64,000 nt of DNA. It comes from Bacillus zhangzhouensis. Lineage in GTDB: Bacteria > Bacillota > Bacilli > Bacillales > Bacillaceae. This document shows, in pieces, positions 35,820-46,330 of the stretch. The number at the start of each line of letters is the position of its first letter. Position 1 is the first letter of the stretch. The translations under genes and the position numbers were made by a program. The notes beneath the pieces were generated by a model that saw only the letters and a program-made list of their open reading frames with translations, searched no databases and was not told the origin of the DNA. The DNA lies in the NCBI RefSeq assembly GCF_000715205.1, contig NZ_JOTP01000005.1, forward strand, positions 163,689 to 227,688, given 5' to 3'.

Positions 35820-36272
35820 ATGGAAAATCGTATTGATCGAATTAAGAAACAGCTTCATTCTTCCAGCTATAAGCTCACGCCACAGCGTGAAGCAACAGTC
35901 AGAGTACTGCTTGAGAATGAAGAAGACCATTTAAGTGCAGAAGATGTATACCTCCTCGTAAAAGAGAAGTCTCCTGAAATTGGTCTTGCTACTGTTTATC
36001 GGACGTTAGAATTGCTAACTGAACTGAAAGTTGTTGATAAAATTAACTTTGGAGACGGCGTTTCGCGATATGATCTTCGCAAAGAAGGAGCCGCCCACTT
36101 CCATCACCATCTTGTCTGCATGGAATGCGGAACAGTCGATGAGATAGAAGATGATTTATTAGAAGATGTTGAAGAGATTATTGAACGCGACTGGAAATTT
36201 AAAATTAAGGATCATAGATTGACATTCCATGGTATTTGCCACCGGTGTCATGATGATGAATCCGGCCAATAA
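35820..36272 (+). CDS. fur: Ferric uptake regulator Fur
   Basis: A 150-residue iron-responsive repressor. An N-terminal winged helix contains LTPQREATVRVLLE and GLATVYRTLELL. Metal ligands are in AAHFHHHLVCMECG and the C-terminal zinc pair CHRC. ATG after GTAGGAGGG. Per-box-like sites upstream suggest peroxide control. Confidence 0.96.
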   Translation: MENRIDRIKKQLHSSSYKLTPQREATVRVLLENEEDHLSAEDVYLLVKEKSPEIGLATVYRTLELLTELKVVDKINFGDGVSRYDLRKEGAAHFHHHLVCMECGTVDEIEDDLLEDVEEIIERDWKFKIKDHRLTFHGICHRCHDDESGQ

Positions 36273-36389
36273 TCCGAATTGGAACCTTTTCATTTCATAT
36301 GAAGAGGTTTTTTGTATTTTCGCTGTATATTCCTTGTCCCATCTGGCATATGCTGAAGTAATGAGAAGATGAGAAAGGACATGAAGATC

Positions 36390-36617
36390 ATGCGAAAATG
36401 GCTCAAAACAACAGGTGAAGTGATGAAAGTATTTATCTTGTTCACTGGTTTTACCGTCCTGTTCTATTATGCTATGATATGGATAAATTCAGAATATGAA
36501 AGCTACCATCGTTATGATAAACCAGAGGGTGCAGCGATTAAAGTGATGGAAATGGATCAGCCGAATCAAGACAACTGGCAAGACCGATTGATTTATTTTT
36601 ATCAAAACGGGGAGTAG
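36390..36617 (+). CDS. yqzK: Membrane protein YqzK (DUF4227)
   Basis: A 75-residue protein with one transmembrane segment (about 14-33, FILFTGFTVLFYYAMIWI) and a C-terminal soluble tail. The ATG at 36390 lies 10 nt after AAAGGA; upstream in-frame ATGs have no RBS. It precedes xerD by 6 nt, as in B. subtilis. Function unknown. Confidence 0.75.
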   Translation: MRKWLKTTGEVMKVFILFTGFTVLFYYAMIWINSEYESYHRYDKPEGAAIKVMEMDQPNQDNWQDRLIYFYQNGE

Positions 36618-36623
36618 AAACCA

Positions 36624-37514
36624 TTGAACGATCAATTATCCGACTTTATTCATTTTATGACAGTAGAGAGAGGACTCTCTGAAAATACCATTGTCTCTTA
36701 TAAAAGAGATTTAAAGAACTACTTGTCTTTTTTAATGACACACGAGCAGCTAGCCGATATCAAAGATGTCACGCGTCTTCATATCATTCATTATTTAAAA
36801 CAGCTAAAAGAGGAAGGGAAATCGAGCAAAACATCCGTACGGCATCTATCATCGATCCGCTCCTTTCACCAATTTCTGCTACGGGAAAAAGTGACAACAG
36901 ATGATCCGTCATGGAACATTGAAACGCAAAAAACAGAGCGGAAATTACCAAAAGTTCTATCGCTCGGTGAAGTCGAAAAGCTGCTCGATACACCAAAGCA
37001 ACACACACCATTTGACTATCGGGACAAAGCCATGCTGGAGCTTTTATACGCAACAGGCATTCGCGTCAGTGAAATGCTGGATCTGACCCTTGCAGATGTT
37101 CATCTTACAATGGGCTTTATCCGCTGCTTTGGAAAAGGAAGAAAAGAGCGAATTGTGCCAATTGGCGAAGCCGCTGCAAGTGCGATTGAAGAATATATAG
37201 AAAAAGGAAGAAGCAAGCTGCTAAAAAAACAGCCAGCCGATGCCTTATTCCTCAATCATCACGGGAAAAAAATGTCGCGGCAAGGCTTCTGGAAGAACTT
37301 AAAAAAACGAGCTATTGAAGCAGGCATTCAAAAGGAATTGACGCCTCATACACTCAGACATTCATTTGCTACACATCTGCTTGAAAACGGTGCTGATCTA
37401 AGAGCCGTACAGGAGATGCTTGGGCATGCGGATATATCAACAACACAAATTTATACACATGTGACGAAAACAAGACTGAAAGATGTGTATCACAAATTCC
37501 ATCCAAGGGCATAA
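36624..37514 (+). CDS. xerD: Site-specific tyrosine recombinase XerD
   Basis: Resolves chromosome dimers at dif with CodV/XerC. The 296-residue protein has an N-terminal SAM-like domain and the catalytic residues in [12 protein letters not shown] (Arg), [10 protein letters not shown] (His-x-x-Arg), GHADISTT (His) and QIYTHV (Tyr). TTG start after ACGGGGAG, 6 nt past yqzK. Known as RipX in B. subtilis. Confidence 0.95.
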   Translation: MNDQLSDFIHFMTVERGLSENTIVSYKRDLKNYLSFLMTHEQLADIKDVTRLHIIHYLKQLKEEGKSSKTSVRHLSSIRSFHQFLLREKVTTDDPSWNIETQKTERKLPKVLSLGEVEKLLDTPKQHTPFDYRDKAMLELLYATGIRVSEMLDLTLADVHLTMGFIRCFGKGRKERIVPIGEAAASAIEEYIEKGRSKLLKKQPADALFLNHHGKKMSRQGFWKNLKKRAIEAGIQKELTPHTLRHSFATHLLENGADLRAVQEMLGHADISTTQIYTHVTKTRLKDVYHKFHPRA

Positions 37515-37517
37515 GTA

Positions 37518-37551
37518 AAGCATGGCACGGTGAACGTGTACCATGCTTTTT
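37518..37551 (+). terminator. Terminator of yqzK-xerD
   Basis: AAGCATGG pairs with CCATGCTT (inner ACG-CGT), then TTT. Confidence 0.75.
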
Positions 37552-37571
37552 GATGTTTGTACCGTTTATGG

Positions 37572-37601
37572 TTGTCAATTGACTTGTAAACGGTTTATAC
37601 T
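37572..37601 (+). promoter_or_regulatory. Promoter and cre-like site upstream of drm
   Basis: TTGTCA, 18-nt spacer, TATACT. TTGTAAACGGTTTATA at 37584-37599 lies between the boxes and matches the catabolite response element at all but two positions, so CcpA control is possible. Confidence 0.5.
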
Positions 37602-37667
37602 TGAGATGTCTGACCTCTTCATATTTGAAAGGTCAAAGGACAAGAATATTGAAGGAGGCGCTTTTTA

Positions 37668-38852
37668 ATGCCTGATTATCAGTATAAACGCATTTTCCTC
37701 ATTGTGATGGATTCAGTAGGGATTGGTGAAGCACCAGATGCTGCTGATTTTAATGATGTAGGTGCAGATACACTTGGACATATTGCTGAAAAAATGAACG
37801 GGCTTCATATGCCGAATATGGCGAAGCTTGGGCTGAGTCATATTAAAGAAATCAAAGGAATTCCAGCGGACGAAAAACCGCTTGCGTATTATGGAAAAAT
37901 GCAAGAAGCATCAAATGGTAAAGACACAATGACAGGACACTGGGAAATCATGGGTCTTTACATAGACACACCGTTTAAAGTCTTTCCAGACGGATTCCCA
38001 GATGAACTATTAAATGAACTAAAAGAAAAAACAGGACGTGGCATCATTGGGAATAAACCAGCGTCTGGGACAGAAATTCTGGATGAGCTTGGCGAAGAGC
38101 ACATGAAAACAGGCGATTTAATCGTTTATACATCTGCGGATTCTGTTTTGCAAATTGCTGCGCACGAAGAGGTTGTACCATTAGAAGAGCTTTACCGCAT
38201 TTGTGAAATTGCACGAGAACTAACGTTAGATGAAAAATATATGGTAGGACGCATTATCGCTCGTCCGTTTGTCGGGGAGCCTGGTGCATTTGTCAGAACG
38301 CCAAACCGACATGACTATGCTTTAAAACCATTTGACCGTACCGTCATGAATGAGCTGAAAGATGATGGACTTGATGTCATTGCCATTGGAAAAATCTCTG
38401 ATATTTATGACGGTGAAGGAATCACATCTTCTCTCAGAACGAAATCAAATATGGATGGAATGGACAAGCTGGTCGAGACACTTAAAACAGACTTTACAGG
38501 ACTCAGCTTTTTAAACTTAGTTGATTTTGATGCTCTTTATGGGCACAGAAGAGATCCAGAGGGCTACGGAAAAGCGCTAGAGGAATATGACGCACGTCTT
38601 TCTGAAGTGTTTGACCTGTTAAAAGAGGATGATCTCCTTGTGATCACAGCAGATCATGGAAATGACCCAGTTCATCACGGAACAGACCATACAAGAGAAT
38701 ACGTTCCGCTTATTGCTTACAGTAAAAAGCATCAGGAAGCAAATGAACTGCCAACAGCAAAAACCTTTGCGGATCTTGGGGCAACGGTAGCAGATAATTT
38801 CAAGACAGCGATGCCAAAATACGGTACAAGCTTTTTATCTAAACTCAAATAG
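37668..38852 (+). CDS. drm: Phosphopentomutase
   Basis: Interconverts (deoxy)ribose 1-phosphate and 5-phosphate in nucleoside salvage. 394 residues of the alkaline-phosphatase superfamily: metal motif [14 protein letters not shown] at the start, the phosphorylated Thr region [10 protein letters not shown], and [22 protein letters not shown] after GGAGG. Followed by punA in 11 nt. Confidence 0.97.
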   Translation: MPDYQYKRIFLIVMDSVGIGEAPDAADFNDVGADTLGHIAEKMNGLHMPNMAKLGLSHIKEIKGIPADEKPLAYYGKMQEASNGKDTMTGHWEIMGLYIDTPFKVFPDGFPDELLNELKEKTGRGIIGNKPASGTEILDELGEEHMKTGDLIVYTSADSVLQIAAHEEVVPLEELYRICEIARELTLDEKYMVGRIIARPFVGEPGAFVRTPNRHDYALKPFDRTVMNELKDDGLDVIAIGKISDIYDGEGITSSLRTKSNMDGMDKLVETLKTDFTGLSFLNLVDFDALYGHRRDPEGYGKALEEYDARLSEVFDLLKEDDLLVITADHGNDPVHHGTDHTREYVPLIAYSKKHQEANELPTAKTFADLGATVADNFKTAMPKYGTSFLSKLK

Positions 38853-38863
38853 GGGGAAATCTC

Positions 38864-39676
38864 GTGGGAGCACAGTTTTCAGAAGCGGCGGCATACATTA
38901 AACAAGCATCGACATACGTACCAACAGTTGGATTGATCTTAGGTTCAGGGCTCGGCATTTTAGCAGATGAGATTGAAAATCCAATCAAATTGAGATATGA
39001 AGATATCCCTGGATTCCCTGTTTCAACAGTAGAGGGACATGCAGGACAGCTCGTCATCGGGACGCTGAAAGGCACCGTCGTATGTGCCATGCAAGGACGT
39101 TTTCATTTCTATGAAGGATATGATATGAAGCAAGTGACGTTTCCTGTCCGTGTGATGAAAGAAATTGGCATTGAGACATGTATTGTGACAAATGCAGCCG
39201 GCGGCGTGAATACGTCCTTTCATCCAGGTGATCTGATGCTGATTACGGATCATATCAATATGATGGGGACCAATCCATTAATAGGACCAAATGACAGTCA
39301 AGGCGTTCGTTTCCCTGACATGTCAGCACCATACGATAAAGATTTGCTGGCACTTGCAGAAAAAACGGCTCAACACTTAGGCATCTCTGTACAGCAGGGA
39401 GTATATGCCGGGATGACGGGTCCTTCATATGAAACACCAGCTGAAGTTCGTTTCCTTAGAACACTTGGAGCAGATGCAGTGGGGATGTCGACTGTGCCAG
39501 AAGTTATTGTTGCGCGACATGCAGGAATGAAAGTGCTTGGTATTTCATGTATTTCCAATGCCGCATCAGGTATTTTAGATCAGCCGCTTTCTCATGATGA
39601 AGTCATTGAAGTGACGGAAAAAGTGAAAGCAAGTTTCCTTGATTTAGTAAAAGATGTTGTGGAACAACTCTCATAA
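38864..39676 (+). CDS. punA: Purine nucleoside phosphorylase
   Basis: Splits purine nucleosides to base and ribose 1-phosphate, feeding drm. 270 residues of the PNP/MTAP family: LILGSGLGILADEI (phosphate site), GRFHFYEGYD, TNAAGGVN and MTGPSYETPAEVRFLRTLGADAVGMSTVPE. GTG start after GGGGG. Called pupG in older B. subtilis maps. Confidence 0.96.
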   Translation: MGAQFSEAAAYIKQASTYVPTVGLILGSGLGILADEIENPIKLRYEDIPGFPVSTVEGHAGQLVIGTLKGTVVCAMQGRFHFYEGYDMKQVTFPVRVMKEIGIETCIVTNAAGGVNTSFHPGDLMLITDHINMMGTNPLIGPNDSQGVRFPDMSAPYDKDLLALAEKTAQHLGISVQQGVYAGMTGPSYETPAEVRFLRTLGADAVGMSTVPEVIVARHAGMKVLGISCISNAASGILDQPLSHDEVIEVTEKVKASFLDLVKDVVEQLS

Positions 39677-39685
39677 TATGTTTCC

Positions 39686-39720
39686 AAAAGTCTTCTGTTC
39701 ATTAAACAGAAGACTTTTTT
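39686..39720 (+). terminator. Terminator of drm-punA
   Basis: AAAAGTCTTCTGTT pairs with AACAGAAGACTTTT, then TT. Confidence 0.85.
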
Positions 39721-39801
39721 ATGTTCAAACAAACGATCTCTGAATAAAACAGCCTGTATGAGGAAAAAATAGAAAGGATTACGATAATGGAGGTCTGCCA
39801 C

Positions 39802-40989
39802 TTGAAACGTCATATATGTGCATTGTTTATTTTAATGATCCTTATCTCAATGGTTTCGCCATCAGCGATAGCAAAAGAAAAGATAGAAAAACCAGGAGAA
39901 AAACAAACATCAGAATTGGCGCATGAAGCCAAATCAGCCATCTTAATTGAACGTGATACGGGGAAGGTGCTTTACAACAAAAATAGCGATGAAAAGCTTG
40001 CGCCTGCAAGTATGACCAAAATCATGACCATGCTTCTCATCATGGAAGCAATGGACCAAGGAAAGCTGAAAATGACAGACAAGGTCAGAACGAGCGACTA
40101 TGCGGCATCAATGGGAGGCTCACAAATTTTCCTTGAACCTGGAGAAGAAATGACTGTGAAAGAAATGCTGAAAGGCATTGCAATTGCTTCAGGAAATGAT
40201 GCGTCTGTTGCCATGGCAGAGCATATTGCTGGATCTGAAGAACAGTTCGTTGAGCAGATGAACAAAAAGGCAAAAGAACTCGGTCTCACCTCAACAGTCT
40301 TTCAAAACCCAACGGGACTTCCTGAAAAAGATCATTACAGCACAGCTCATGATATGGCAAAAATGGCGAAAGAGCTGTTGAAATATGAACAAATCACCAA
40401 ATTTACAGGTGTGTACGAAGATTATCTCCGTCAAAACACGGATAAAAAATTCTGGCTTGTGAACACGAATCGTCTGATTAAATTTTATCCAGGTGTCGAT
40501 GGATTGAAAACAGGTTTTACAGGCGAGGCAAAATACTGTTTAACCGCATCCGCTAAAAAAGGCAACATGCGCGTCATTGCTGTCGTATTTGGCGCAAGTA
40601 CACCGAAGGACAGAAACGCCCAAGTGGTCAAAATGTTAGACTATGCATTTAGTCAATATACAACCCATCCGCTTTACAAACGAGGACAAGATGTGGCAGA
40701 GATCAAAGTGAGCAAAGGGAAAAAGAAAAAAATTCAGCTTGTCACTTCTGAACCGATCTCTCTTTTAACGAAAAAAGGCGAAAATGTGGATCACTTAAAA
40801 AAAGAAATCAAATTGTCTCATGATGTCACGGCCCCATTTTCAAAAGGAACGGAGCTTGGCACCATTGTCTTGAAAAAAGACGGTAAAATACTGCATGAAA
40901 GCCCTGTAGAAGCAAAAGAAGGAATGGAAAAAGCAGGGCTTTGGACTTTCTTCAAACGGGCTATGGCCGAATTTGTAAAATGGAAATAA
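39802..40989 (+). CDS. dacF: D-alanyl-D-alanine carboxypeptidase DacF
   Basis: Sporulation-specific penicillin-binding protein that trims peptide side chains and lowers cortex cross-linking. A signal peptide ending about PSAIA is followed by the active-site motifs SMTK, SGN (ASGNDASV) and KTG (GLKTGFTG). A TTG start at 39802, 8 nt after GGAGG, is preferred over the ATG five codons earlier, which overlaps that site. It precedes spoIIAA, with which it is partly co-transcribed in B. subtilis, although a terminator lies between. Confidence 0.93.
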   Translation: MKRHICALFILMILISMVSPSAIAKEKIEKPGEKQTSELAHEAKSAILIERDTGKVLYNKNSDEKLAPASMTKIMTMLLIMEAMDQGKLKMTDKVRTSDYAASMGGSQIFLEPGEEMTVKEMLKGIAIASGNDASVAMAEHIAGSEEQFVEQMNKKAKELGLTSTVFQNPTGLPEKDHYSTAHDMAKMAKELLKYEQITKFTGVYEDYLRQNTDKKFWLVNTNRLIKFYPGVDGLKTGFTGEAKYCLTASAKKGNMRVIAVVFGASTPKDRNAQVVKMLDYAFSQYTTHPLYKRGQDVAEIKVSKGKKKKIQLVTSEPISLLTKKGENVDHLKKEIKLSHDVTAPFSKGTELGTIVLKKDGKILHESPVEAKEGMEKAGLWTFFKRAMAEFVKWK

Positions 40990-40993
40990 AATC

Positions 40994-41023
40994 AAAAAGA
41001 CTGCTGCAATTGGCAGTCTTTTT
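40994..41023 (+). terminator. Terminator between dacF and spoIIAA
   Basis: AAAAAGACTGC pairs with GCAGTCTTTTT. Confidence 0.8.
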
Positions 41024-41084
41024 GCTATGAACAGGAAGAAAAGAACATCTAAATGTGACGAATGATCACTAGTTTTGTCATGGT

Positions 41085-41114
41085 GAAGGATTTACTTTGT
41101 TTAAAAGAGAAACA
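41085..41114 (+). promoter_or_regulatory. Putative sigma-H promoter of the spoIIA operon
   Basis: GAAGGATTT matches the sigma-H -35 (RnAGGAwww); after 12 nt AGAGAAACA partly matches the -10 (RnnGAATww). The spoIIA operon is sigma-H/Spo0A driven in B. subtilis. Confidence 0.6.
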
Positions 41115-41151
41115 TTCTTTATCCGAAATTAGAGCAAGGAGGAAGAAAAAG

Positions 41152-41505
41152 ATGAGCCTTGGTATTGATTTTCAAGTAAAAGAGAGCGTACTTTGCATTC
41201 GGTTGACAGGAGAGCTCGATCATCACTCCGCAGAAACATTGAGACAAAAGGTGACGAATTATTTAGAAACAGAGGACATTCGCCACATCGTGCTGAATTT
41301 GGCTGATTTATCGTTTATGGACAGCTCAGGACTCGGGGTGATTTTAGGGAGATATAAAGAAATCAAGCAGCTTGGCGGAGAAATGGTCGTCTGCGCGATT
41401 TCGCCAGCGGTGAACCGTTTATTTGATATGTCTGGCTTATTTAAAATTATCCGTATGGAGCCTTCAGAGCAAACAGCTTTGCAAACATTGGGGGTGGCAT
41501 CATGA
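41152..41505 (+). CDS. spoIIAA: Anti-sigma-F antagonist SpoIIAA
   Basis: A 117-residue STAS protein which, when unphosphorylated, frees sigma-F from SpoIIAB. The phosphorylated serine is in [15 protein letters not shown] (Ser58 region). ATG 41152 after AAGGAGGAAGA; the longer frame upstream covers the promoter. Overlaps spoIIAB by ATGA. Confidence 0.96.
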   Translation: MSLGIDFQVKESVLCIRLTGELDHHSAETLRQKVTNYLETEDIRHIVLNLADLSFMDSSGLGVILGRYKEIKQLGGEMVVCAISPAVNRLFDMSGLFKIIRMEPSEQTALQTLGVAS

Positions 41506-41942
41506 GGAATGAAATGAACCTGACCTTCTCTGCATTGAGTCAAAATGAATCCTTCGCAAGGGTAACAGTTGCGGCGTTCATCGCACAGCTTGATCCGACA
41601 TTAGATGAATTAACAGAAATCAAAACCGTTGTATCAGAGGCCGTGACAAATTCCATTATCCACGGCTATGATGGAAATCCAGATGGCAAGGTGCATATTC
41701 ATGTCACACTAGATGACCATGTTGTTTACCTCACCATCCGTGACGAAGGCATGGGAATTACAGATCTTCAGGAAGCAAGACAGCCGCTTTTCACAACAAA
41801 ACCAGACTTAGAGCGCTCTGGAATGGGTTTTACCATCATGGAGAATTTTATGGATGATGTCATGGTGGACTCATCACCAGAAATGGGCACGACGATCCGT
41901 TTAACAAAGCATCTATCAAAAAGCAAAGCGCTTTGTAATTAA
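41502..41942 (+). CDS. spoIIAB: Anti-sigma-F factor / kinase SpoIIAB
   Basis: A 146-residue GHKL-type kinase that holds sigma-F inactive and phosphorylates SpoIIAA. N-box [16 protein letters not shown]1 DEGMGI and G2 [11 protein letters not shown] are visible. Coupled to spoIIAA; sigF follows in 12 nt. Confidence 0.97.
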   Translation: MRNEMNLTFSALSQNESFARVTVAAFIAQLDPTLDELTEIKTVVSEAVTNSIIHGYDGNPDGKVHIHVTLDDHVVYLTIRDEGMGITDLQEARQPLFTTKPDLERSGMGFTIMENFMDDVMVDSSPEMGTTIRLTKHLSKSKALCN

Positions 41943-41954
41943 GGAGCTGCTCAT

Positions 41955-42722
41955 ATGGATGTGGAGGTAAAAAAGCAAGCAAAAAAAGCACAGCTGTCAA
42001 ATGATGAAGTCAAAGAGCTCATCAAAAAAAGCCAAGACGGAGATCAGCAAGCAAGAGACCTCCTCGTAGAAAAAAACATGCGTCTTGTTTGGTCCGTTGT
42101 TCAGCGCTTTTTAAATAGAGGATATGAACCAGATGATCTGTTTCAAATTGGCTGCATTGGATTGCTAAAATCCGTTGATAAATTTGATTTGTCCTATGAT
42201 GTAAAGTTTTCGACCTATGCCGTTCCCATGATCATTGGTGAAATTCAGCGCTTCATCCGCGATGATGGAACGGTTAAAGTCAGCCGATCATTAAAGGAAC
42301 TTGGAAATAAAATTCGGCGGTCAAGAGATGAATTGTCTAAGTCTCATGGAAGAATGCCGACCGTACAGGAAATTGCTGAATATCTTGACATCACACCAGA
42401 GGATGTCGTGCTCGCCCAAGAAGCGGTCCGCTCACCGTCATCGATTCATGAAACCGTGTATGAAAATGACGGAGACCCTATTACACTGCTGGATCAAATT
42501 GCCGATCATTCAGAAGAAAGATGGTTTGATAAAATCGCACTGAAAGAAGCGATCAAGGAATTAGAAGAGCGAGAGAAACTGATTGTGTACTTAAGGTATT
42601 ATAAAGACCAAACACAATCTGAGGTAGCAGAGAGGCTGGGTATTTCACAAGTACAAGTCTCACGGCTTGAAAAGAAAATTTTAAAACAAATTCAAATGCA
42701 AATGGATCAAAAAGACAGCTAG
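41955..42722 (+). CDS. sigF: RNA polymerase sigma-F factor
   Basis: The first forespore sigma factor. 255 residues with region 2 (LVEKNMRLVWSVVQRF, DLFQIGCIGLLKSVDKFD, FSTYAVPMIIGEIQRFIR), region 3, and region 4 HTH (QTQSEVAERLGISQVQVSRLEKKIL). ATG after AAGGAGC. Ends in a terminator before spoVA. Confidence 0.97.
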   Translation: MDVEVKKQAKKAQLSNDEVKELIKKSQDGDQQARDLLVEKNMRLVWSVVQRFLNRGYEPDDLFQIGCIGLLKSVDKFDLSYDVKFSTYAVPMIIGEIQRFIRDDGTVKVSRSLKELGNKIRRSRDELSKSHGRMPTVQEIAEYLDITPEDVVLAQEAVRSPSSIHETVYENDGDPITLLDQIADHSEERWFDKIALKEAIKELEEREKLIVYLRYYKDQTQSEVAERLGISQVQVSRLEKKILKQIQMQMDQKDS

Positions 42723-42743
42723 CCAATTCGGCTGGCTTTTTTT
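42721..42743 (+). terminator. Terminator of spoIIAA-AB-sigF
   Basis: AGCCA pairs with TGGCT, followed by TTTTTT; short stem beginning at the sigF stop. Confidence 0.6.
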
Positions 42744-42776
42744 GTGTGGTAATTACCGGTAAATCAAGTTCTTTCA

Positions 42777-42805
42777 GTATGAGAACCATTTTTCACCACA
42801 TACTA
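42777..42805 (+). promoter_or_regulatory. Sigma-G promoter of the spoVA operon
   Basis: GTATG, 17-nt spacer, CATACTA, a full match to the sigma-G consensus GHATR-N17/18-CATWHTA. spoVA is transcribed by sigma-G in the forespore. Confidence 0.78.
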
Positions 42806-42836
42806 TTTTTAACCCATCGTATAGGAAGTGACTTGG

Positions 42837-43457
42837 ATGGACGGACAAATCTTTATTCGGCTGCGCCATCGGATCAAGACCGGTATTGATCAGCTCATTT
42901 ATTTAGAGGATATCGCCCAAATTACTGGTGATGAGTTTGCTGTGCAAAAGCTTAGCAAAATGCCGGTGTATCATGTCAGCAAAAAGGATCGTCACATCGT
43001 CGTTCTAGATATCATGCATGTGGTCAAAACGATCAAAAAAACGTGGCCAGACATCGACATTCAAACCGTCGGAGGCTCTGAGGCCATTGTTGAAATTGAT
43101 ACAGGCAAACGCCAGCTCTCACCCGTATTATTTGTGTTTGTCTGGCTTCTATTATTTGTCGGAGCGGCTCTTGCCATCATGAACTTCCACGAGGATGTCA
43201 GTATGCGGCTTGTTCATATTCGCCTATATGAAATGATCACAGGAAAAACGGTTGAGCATCCTTATTTATTACAAATTCCATATAGCTTTGGACTCGGTTT
43301 GGGCATGATTTTATTTTTCAATCATGTATTTAAAAAGCGTTTAAATGAAGAACCAAGTCCACTCGAAGTGGAAATGTTTAAATACCAGCTCGATCTCGAT
43401 CATTATGTCGCACTTAAAGAAAATAAAGAAACATTAAAAGATATCCATGATCGGTAA
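42837..43457 (+). CDS. spoVAA: Stage V sporulation protein AA
   Basis: First gene of the spoVA operon, needed for dipicolinic acid uptake into the forespore and its release at germination. 206 residues: a soluble N-terminal domain and two hydrophobic segments (about 98-118 and 145-165). ATG 42837 after GGAAGTGA is preferred over the GTG three codons earlier. Overlaps spoVAB. Confidence 0.93.
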   Translation: MDGQIFIRLRHRIKTGIDQLIYLEDIAQITGDEFAVQKLSKMPVYHVSKKDRHIVVLDIMHVVKTIKKTWPDIDIQTVGGSEAIVEIDTGKRQLSPVLFVFVWLLLFVGAALAIMNFHEDVSMRLVHIRLYEMITGKTVEHPYLLQIPYSFGLGLGMILFFNHVFKKRLNEEPSPLEVEMFKYQLDLDHYVALKENKETLKDIHDR

Positions 43458-43863
43458 ATGGCTTTTTGTCGTGCTCGTTGGACTTGGCGGCGGTTTAACA
43501 GTAGGAGCAGGATTTGTGGCATTTCTAACAGTGCTTGGCATCATCCCTCGATTAATGCAATTAACCAAAACGCAGCGCTTCATACAAGGGTACGAGGCGG
43601 CTGTCATCAGTGGGGCGGTCGTTGGCGGCTGGGCCACCTTGAGTCAAATGCATTTGCATTTATCCAAATGGCTGACGCTTCCGATCGGTCTTTTATCCGG
43701 CATCTTCGTCGGTATGCTTGCAGCCGCATTGACTGAGGTATTAAATGTACTTCCCATTTTAACGAAAAGAATTGGAATGGACGGAAAAATCGTTTTGCTG
43801 CTCATGGCCATCGTCTTAGGAAAGGTATTTGGTTCACTTTTTCATTGGCTTATTTATATTTAA
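43447..43863 (+). CDS. spoVAB: Stage V sporulation protein AB
   Basis: A 138-residue membrane protein with about four hydrophobic helices, beginning [22 protein letters not shown]. It overlaps the 3' end of spoVAA by 11 bp, indicating coupling. Part of the SpoVA channel. Confidence 0.93.
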   Translation: MIGKWLFVVLVGLGGGLTVGAGFVAFLTVLGIIPRLMQLTKTQRFIQGYEAAVISGAVVGGWATLSQMHLHLSKWLTLPIGLLSGIFVGMLAAALTEVLNVLPILTKRIGMDGKIVLLLMAIVLGKVFGSLFHWLIYI

Positions 43864-43883
43864 AAATTTGGAGGGAACAACAC

Positions 43884-44336
43884 GTGTCGAGTTTAAAAGA
43901 GAACTATCCATCTAAGGTGAAAACGTATCAGCCCAAACCTCCTTATGTACTCAACTGCATCAAGGCTTTTCTTGTTGGCGGCATGATCTGTGCTATAGGC
44001 GAGGGATTACAAAACTTCTATATTCACTTTTTTGATTTTAATGAAAAGACGGCAGGGAATCCGACAGTGGCGACCCTCATTTTAATTTCTTCTATTTTAA
44101 CTGGTATCGGTATTTACGATAAAATTGGCCAGTTTGCTGGAGCGGGATCCGCTGTCCCGGTGACAGGTTTTGCAAACAGCATGACAAGTGCTGCCCTTGA
44201 GCATAAAAGTGAAGGGCTTGTTTTAGGTGTTGCCACGAACATGTTTAAGCTCGCTGGGAACGTCATTGTTTTTGGTGTCGTCTCGGCATATGTCGTAGGG
44301 ATCATTCGATACATCTTGGAAAAGGTGTTTTCGTAG
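43884..44336 (+). CDS. spoVAC: Stage V sporulation protein AC
   Basis: A 150-residue membrane protein; B. subtilis SpoVAC acts as a mechanosensitive channel early in germination. GTG start after GGAGGGAACAACAC gives the family length. Contains GGMICAIGEGLQNFY and AGAGSAVPVTGFANSMTSAALE, the latter shared with SpoVAEB as paralogous sequence. Confidence 0.94.
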   Translation: MSSLKENYPSKVKTYQPKPPYVLNCIKAFLVGGMICAIGEGLQNFYIHFFDFNEKTAGNPTVATLILISSILTGIGIYDKIGQFAGAGSAVPVTGFANSMTSAALEHKSEGLVLGVATNMFKLAGNVIVFGVVSAYVVGIIRYILEKVFS

Positions 44337-44348
44337 GAGGAATGAAAC

Positions 44349-45365
44349 GTGAAACTAACAGGTAAACAATCTTGGGTATTTGAGCACAAGCTTTATGTCA
44401 ATGCAGAAGGAACAGCTGCAGGACCGAAAGAAAAAGAAGGTCCAATCGGTCATCTCATTGATAAAACATACGACGAAATGCATTGTGATCAAAAGAACTG
44501 GGAAATGGCTGAAAGGCAGCTCATGGATGATGCGATATCAAGCGCTTTATCAAAAGCAAATTTGCAAAAAAGTGATATTGATCTTTTGCTGGCAGGAGAT
44601 TTACTGAATCAAAACGTCACAGCAAACTATGTGGCAAGAGAACTCAAAATCCCGTTCCTTTGCTTATTTGGAGCATGCTCCACATCAATGGAATCGGTCG
44701 CCATTGCTTCAGCATTAATAGATGGTGGTTTTGCAAATAGAGCCATTGCTGCGACAAGCAGTCATAATGCGACGGCAGAACGCCAATTTCGTAATCCGAC
44801 TGAATACGGCGGACAAAAACCAGATACAGCGACAAGTACAGTGACTGGGAGCGGGGCTGTTATTATCAGCCAAGAGCCCTCCAAAATTCAAATTACAAGC
44901 GCAACCGTTGGACGAGTCATGGATCTTGGGATTATAGATCCCTTTGACATGGGATCAGCAATGGCGCCGGCAGCAGCAGATACCATCAAGCAGCACTTAG
45001 AAGACCTAGGGAGAACGGTTGACGATTACGATCTGATTTTAACAGGGGATCTATCTGGCATTGGCTCACCGATCTTAAAGGATCTGCTTAAAGAAGATGG
45101 CATTCAGCTCGGCCGAAAGCACGATGATTGTGGTTTAATCATCTATACACCCGATCAAAACGTGTTCGCTGGAGGCAGCGGCTGTGCGTGTTCAGCTGTT
45201 GTGACATTCAGTCACATCTTTCAAGAAATGAAAGCAGGGAATTTGCAAAGAGTACTGGTTGTCGCAACCGGGGCACTTCTCAGCCCGATGATGGTCCAGC
45301 AAAAAGAGACCATACCAACCATTGCGCACGGTGTCGTATTTGAGCGCGCAGGAGGAGAAAGCTAA
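44349..45365 (+). CDS. spoVAD: Stage V sporulation protein AD
   Basis: A 338-residue thiolase-fold protein on the outer face of the spore inner membrane that binds dipicolinic acid. [18 protein letters not shown] corresponds to the thiolase active-site region, and [11 protein letters not shown] follows. GTG start after GTAGGAGG. Its stop overlaps spoVAEB by one base. Confidence 0.96.
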   Translation: MKLTGKQSWVFEHKLYVNAEGTAAGPKEKEGPIGHLIDKTYDEMHCDQKNWEMAERQLMDDAISSALSKANLQKSDIDLLLAGDLLNQNVTANYVARELKIPFLCLFGACSTSMESVAIASALIDGGFANRAIAATSSHNATAERQFRNPTEYGGQKPDTATSTVTGSGAVIISQEPSKIQITSATVGRVMDLGIIDPFDMGSAMAPAAADTIKQHLEDLGRTVDDYDLILTGDLSGIGSPILKDLLKEDGIQLGRKHDDCGLIIYTPDQNVFAGGSGCACSAVVTFSHIFQEMKAGNLQRVLVVATGALLSPMMVQQKETIPTIAHGVVFERAGGES

Positions 45366-45715
45366 TGGATTATCTGATCGCTTTTGTTGCAGGCGGACTT
45401 ATTTGTGTCATCGGCCAGCTTTTATTGGACGTACTCAAACTCACGCCTGCACATGTCATGACCATCTTTGTTGTGGCAGGAACCATTTTAGACGGGTTCG
45501 GTATTTATGATAAATTTATTGAATTTGCAGGTGCGGGTGCTACCGTGCCTATCGTTAGCTTTGGTCATAGCTTGCTTCATGGGGCAATGCACCAGGCAGA
45601 TGTACACGGATTCATCGGAATCGGCATCGGTATTTTTGAATTAACCTCTGCTGGAATATCAGCTGCGATTTTATTCTCATTTATTATCGCACTTATCTTT
45701 AAACCGAAAGGATAA
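45365..45715 (+). CDS. spoVAEB: Stage V sporulation protein AEB
   Basis: A 116-residue membrane protein paralogous to SpoVAC, with [19 protein letters not shown] and [24 protein letters not shown]. It starts on the last base of spoVAD (TAATG), so translation is coupled. Confidence 0.94.
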   Translation: MDYLIAFVAGGLICVIGQLLLDVLKLTPAHVMTIFVVAGTILDGFGIYDKFIEFAGAGATVPIVSFGHSLLHGAMHQADVHGFIGIGIGIFELTSAGISAAILFSFIIALIFKPKG

Positions 45716-45721
45716 CCTAAT

Positions 45722-46330
45722 ATGGGGCAAAGACGTAAAGTCATTTTAGTGACAGACGGAGATATATATGCTGCCAAAACCATTGAGCTTGTCGCCAAAA
45801 ACGTCGGCGGACGATGTATTTCTAGCTCAAAAGGGAATCCGAGCAAAAGGACAGGACCTGAACTTGTCCAGATGATTTTAAAAACGCCGTATGATCCAGT
45901 GTTTGTCATGTTTGATGATTCTGGTCTAACAGGTGAAGGGACAGGGGAGACAGCGATGAAGCATGTGGCGCGTCACCCTAAAATTGAAGTGCTTGGAGCC
46001 ATTGCAGTTGCATCCAAGACACATCAAGCCGAATGGACAAAGGTGCATGTCTCCATTGACCGGGAAGGTGAACTGACAGAATACGGTGTTGACAAACACG
46101 GACTTCCAGAAATGGAACCTCATAAAATGAGCGGGGATACGGTGTATTGTCTCGACTCACTTCAACTTCCGTTTGTTGTTGGGATTGGAGATATTGGGAA
46201 GATGGGACGGAAAGATGACTTGAGCAAAGGATCTCCAATCACGATGAAAGCAGTTGAGTTAATATTAGAAAGGAGTGGTTTCCATGAAGAAAGACAAGGT
46301 AAACGTGTACCGAGACCCGAAGAAAAATGA
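45722..46330 (+). CDS. spoVAEA: Stage V sporulation protein AEA
   Basis: A 202-residue soluble protein ([24 protein letters not shown]...[13 protein letters not shown]). Role in the SpoVA complex is unclear and not essential in B. subtilis. Its end overlaps spoVAF by 47 bp, a longer overlap than elsewhere in the operon. Confidence 0.92.
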   Translation: MGQRRKVILVTDGDIYAAKTIELVAKNVGGRCISSSKGNPSKRTGPELVQMILKTPYDPVFVMFDDSGLTGEGTGETAMKHVARHPKIEVLGAIAVASKTHQAEWTKVHVSIDREGELTEYGVDKHGLPEMEPHKMSGDTVYCLDSLQLPFVVGIGDIGKMGRKDDLSKGSPITMKAVELILERSGFHEERQGKRVPRPEEK

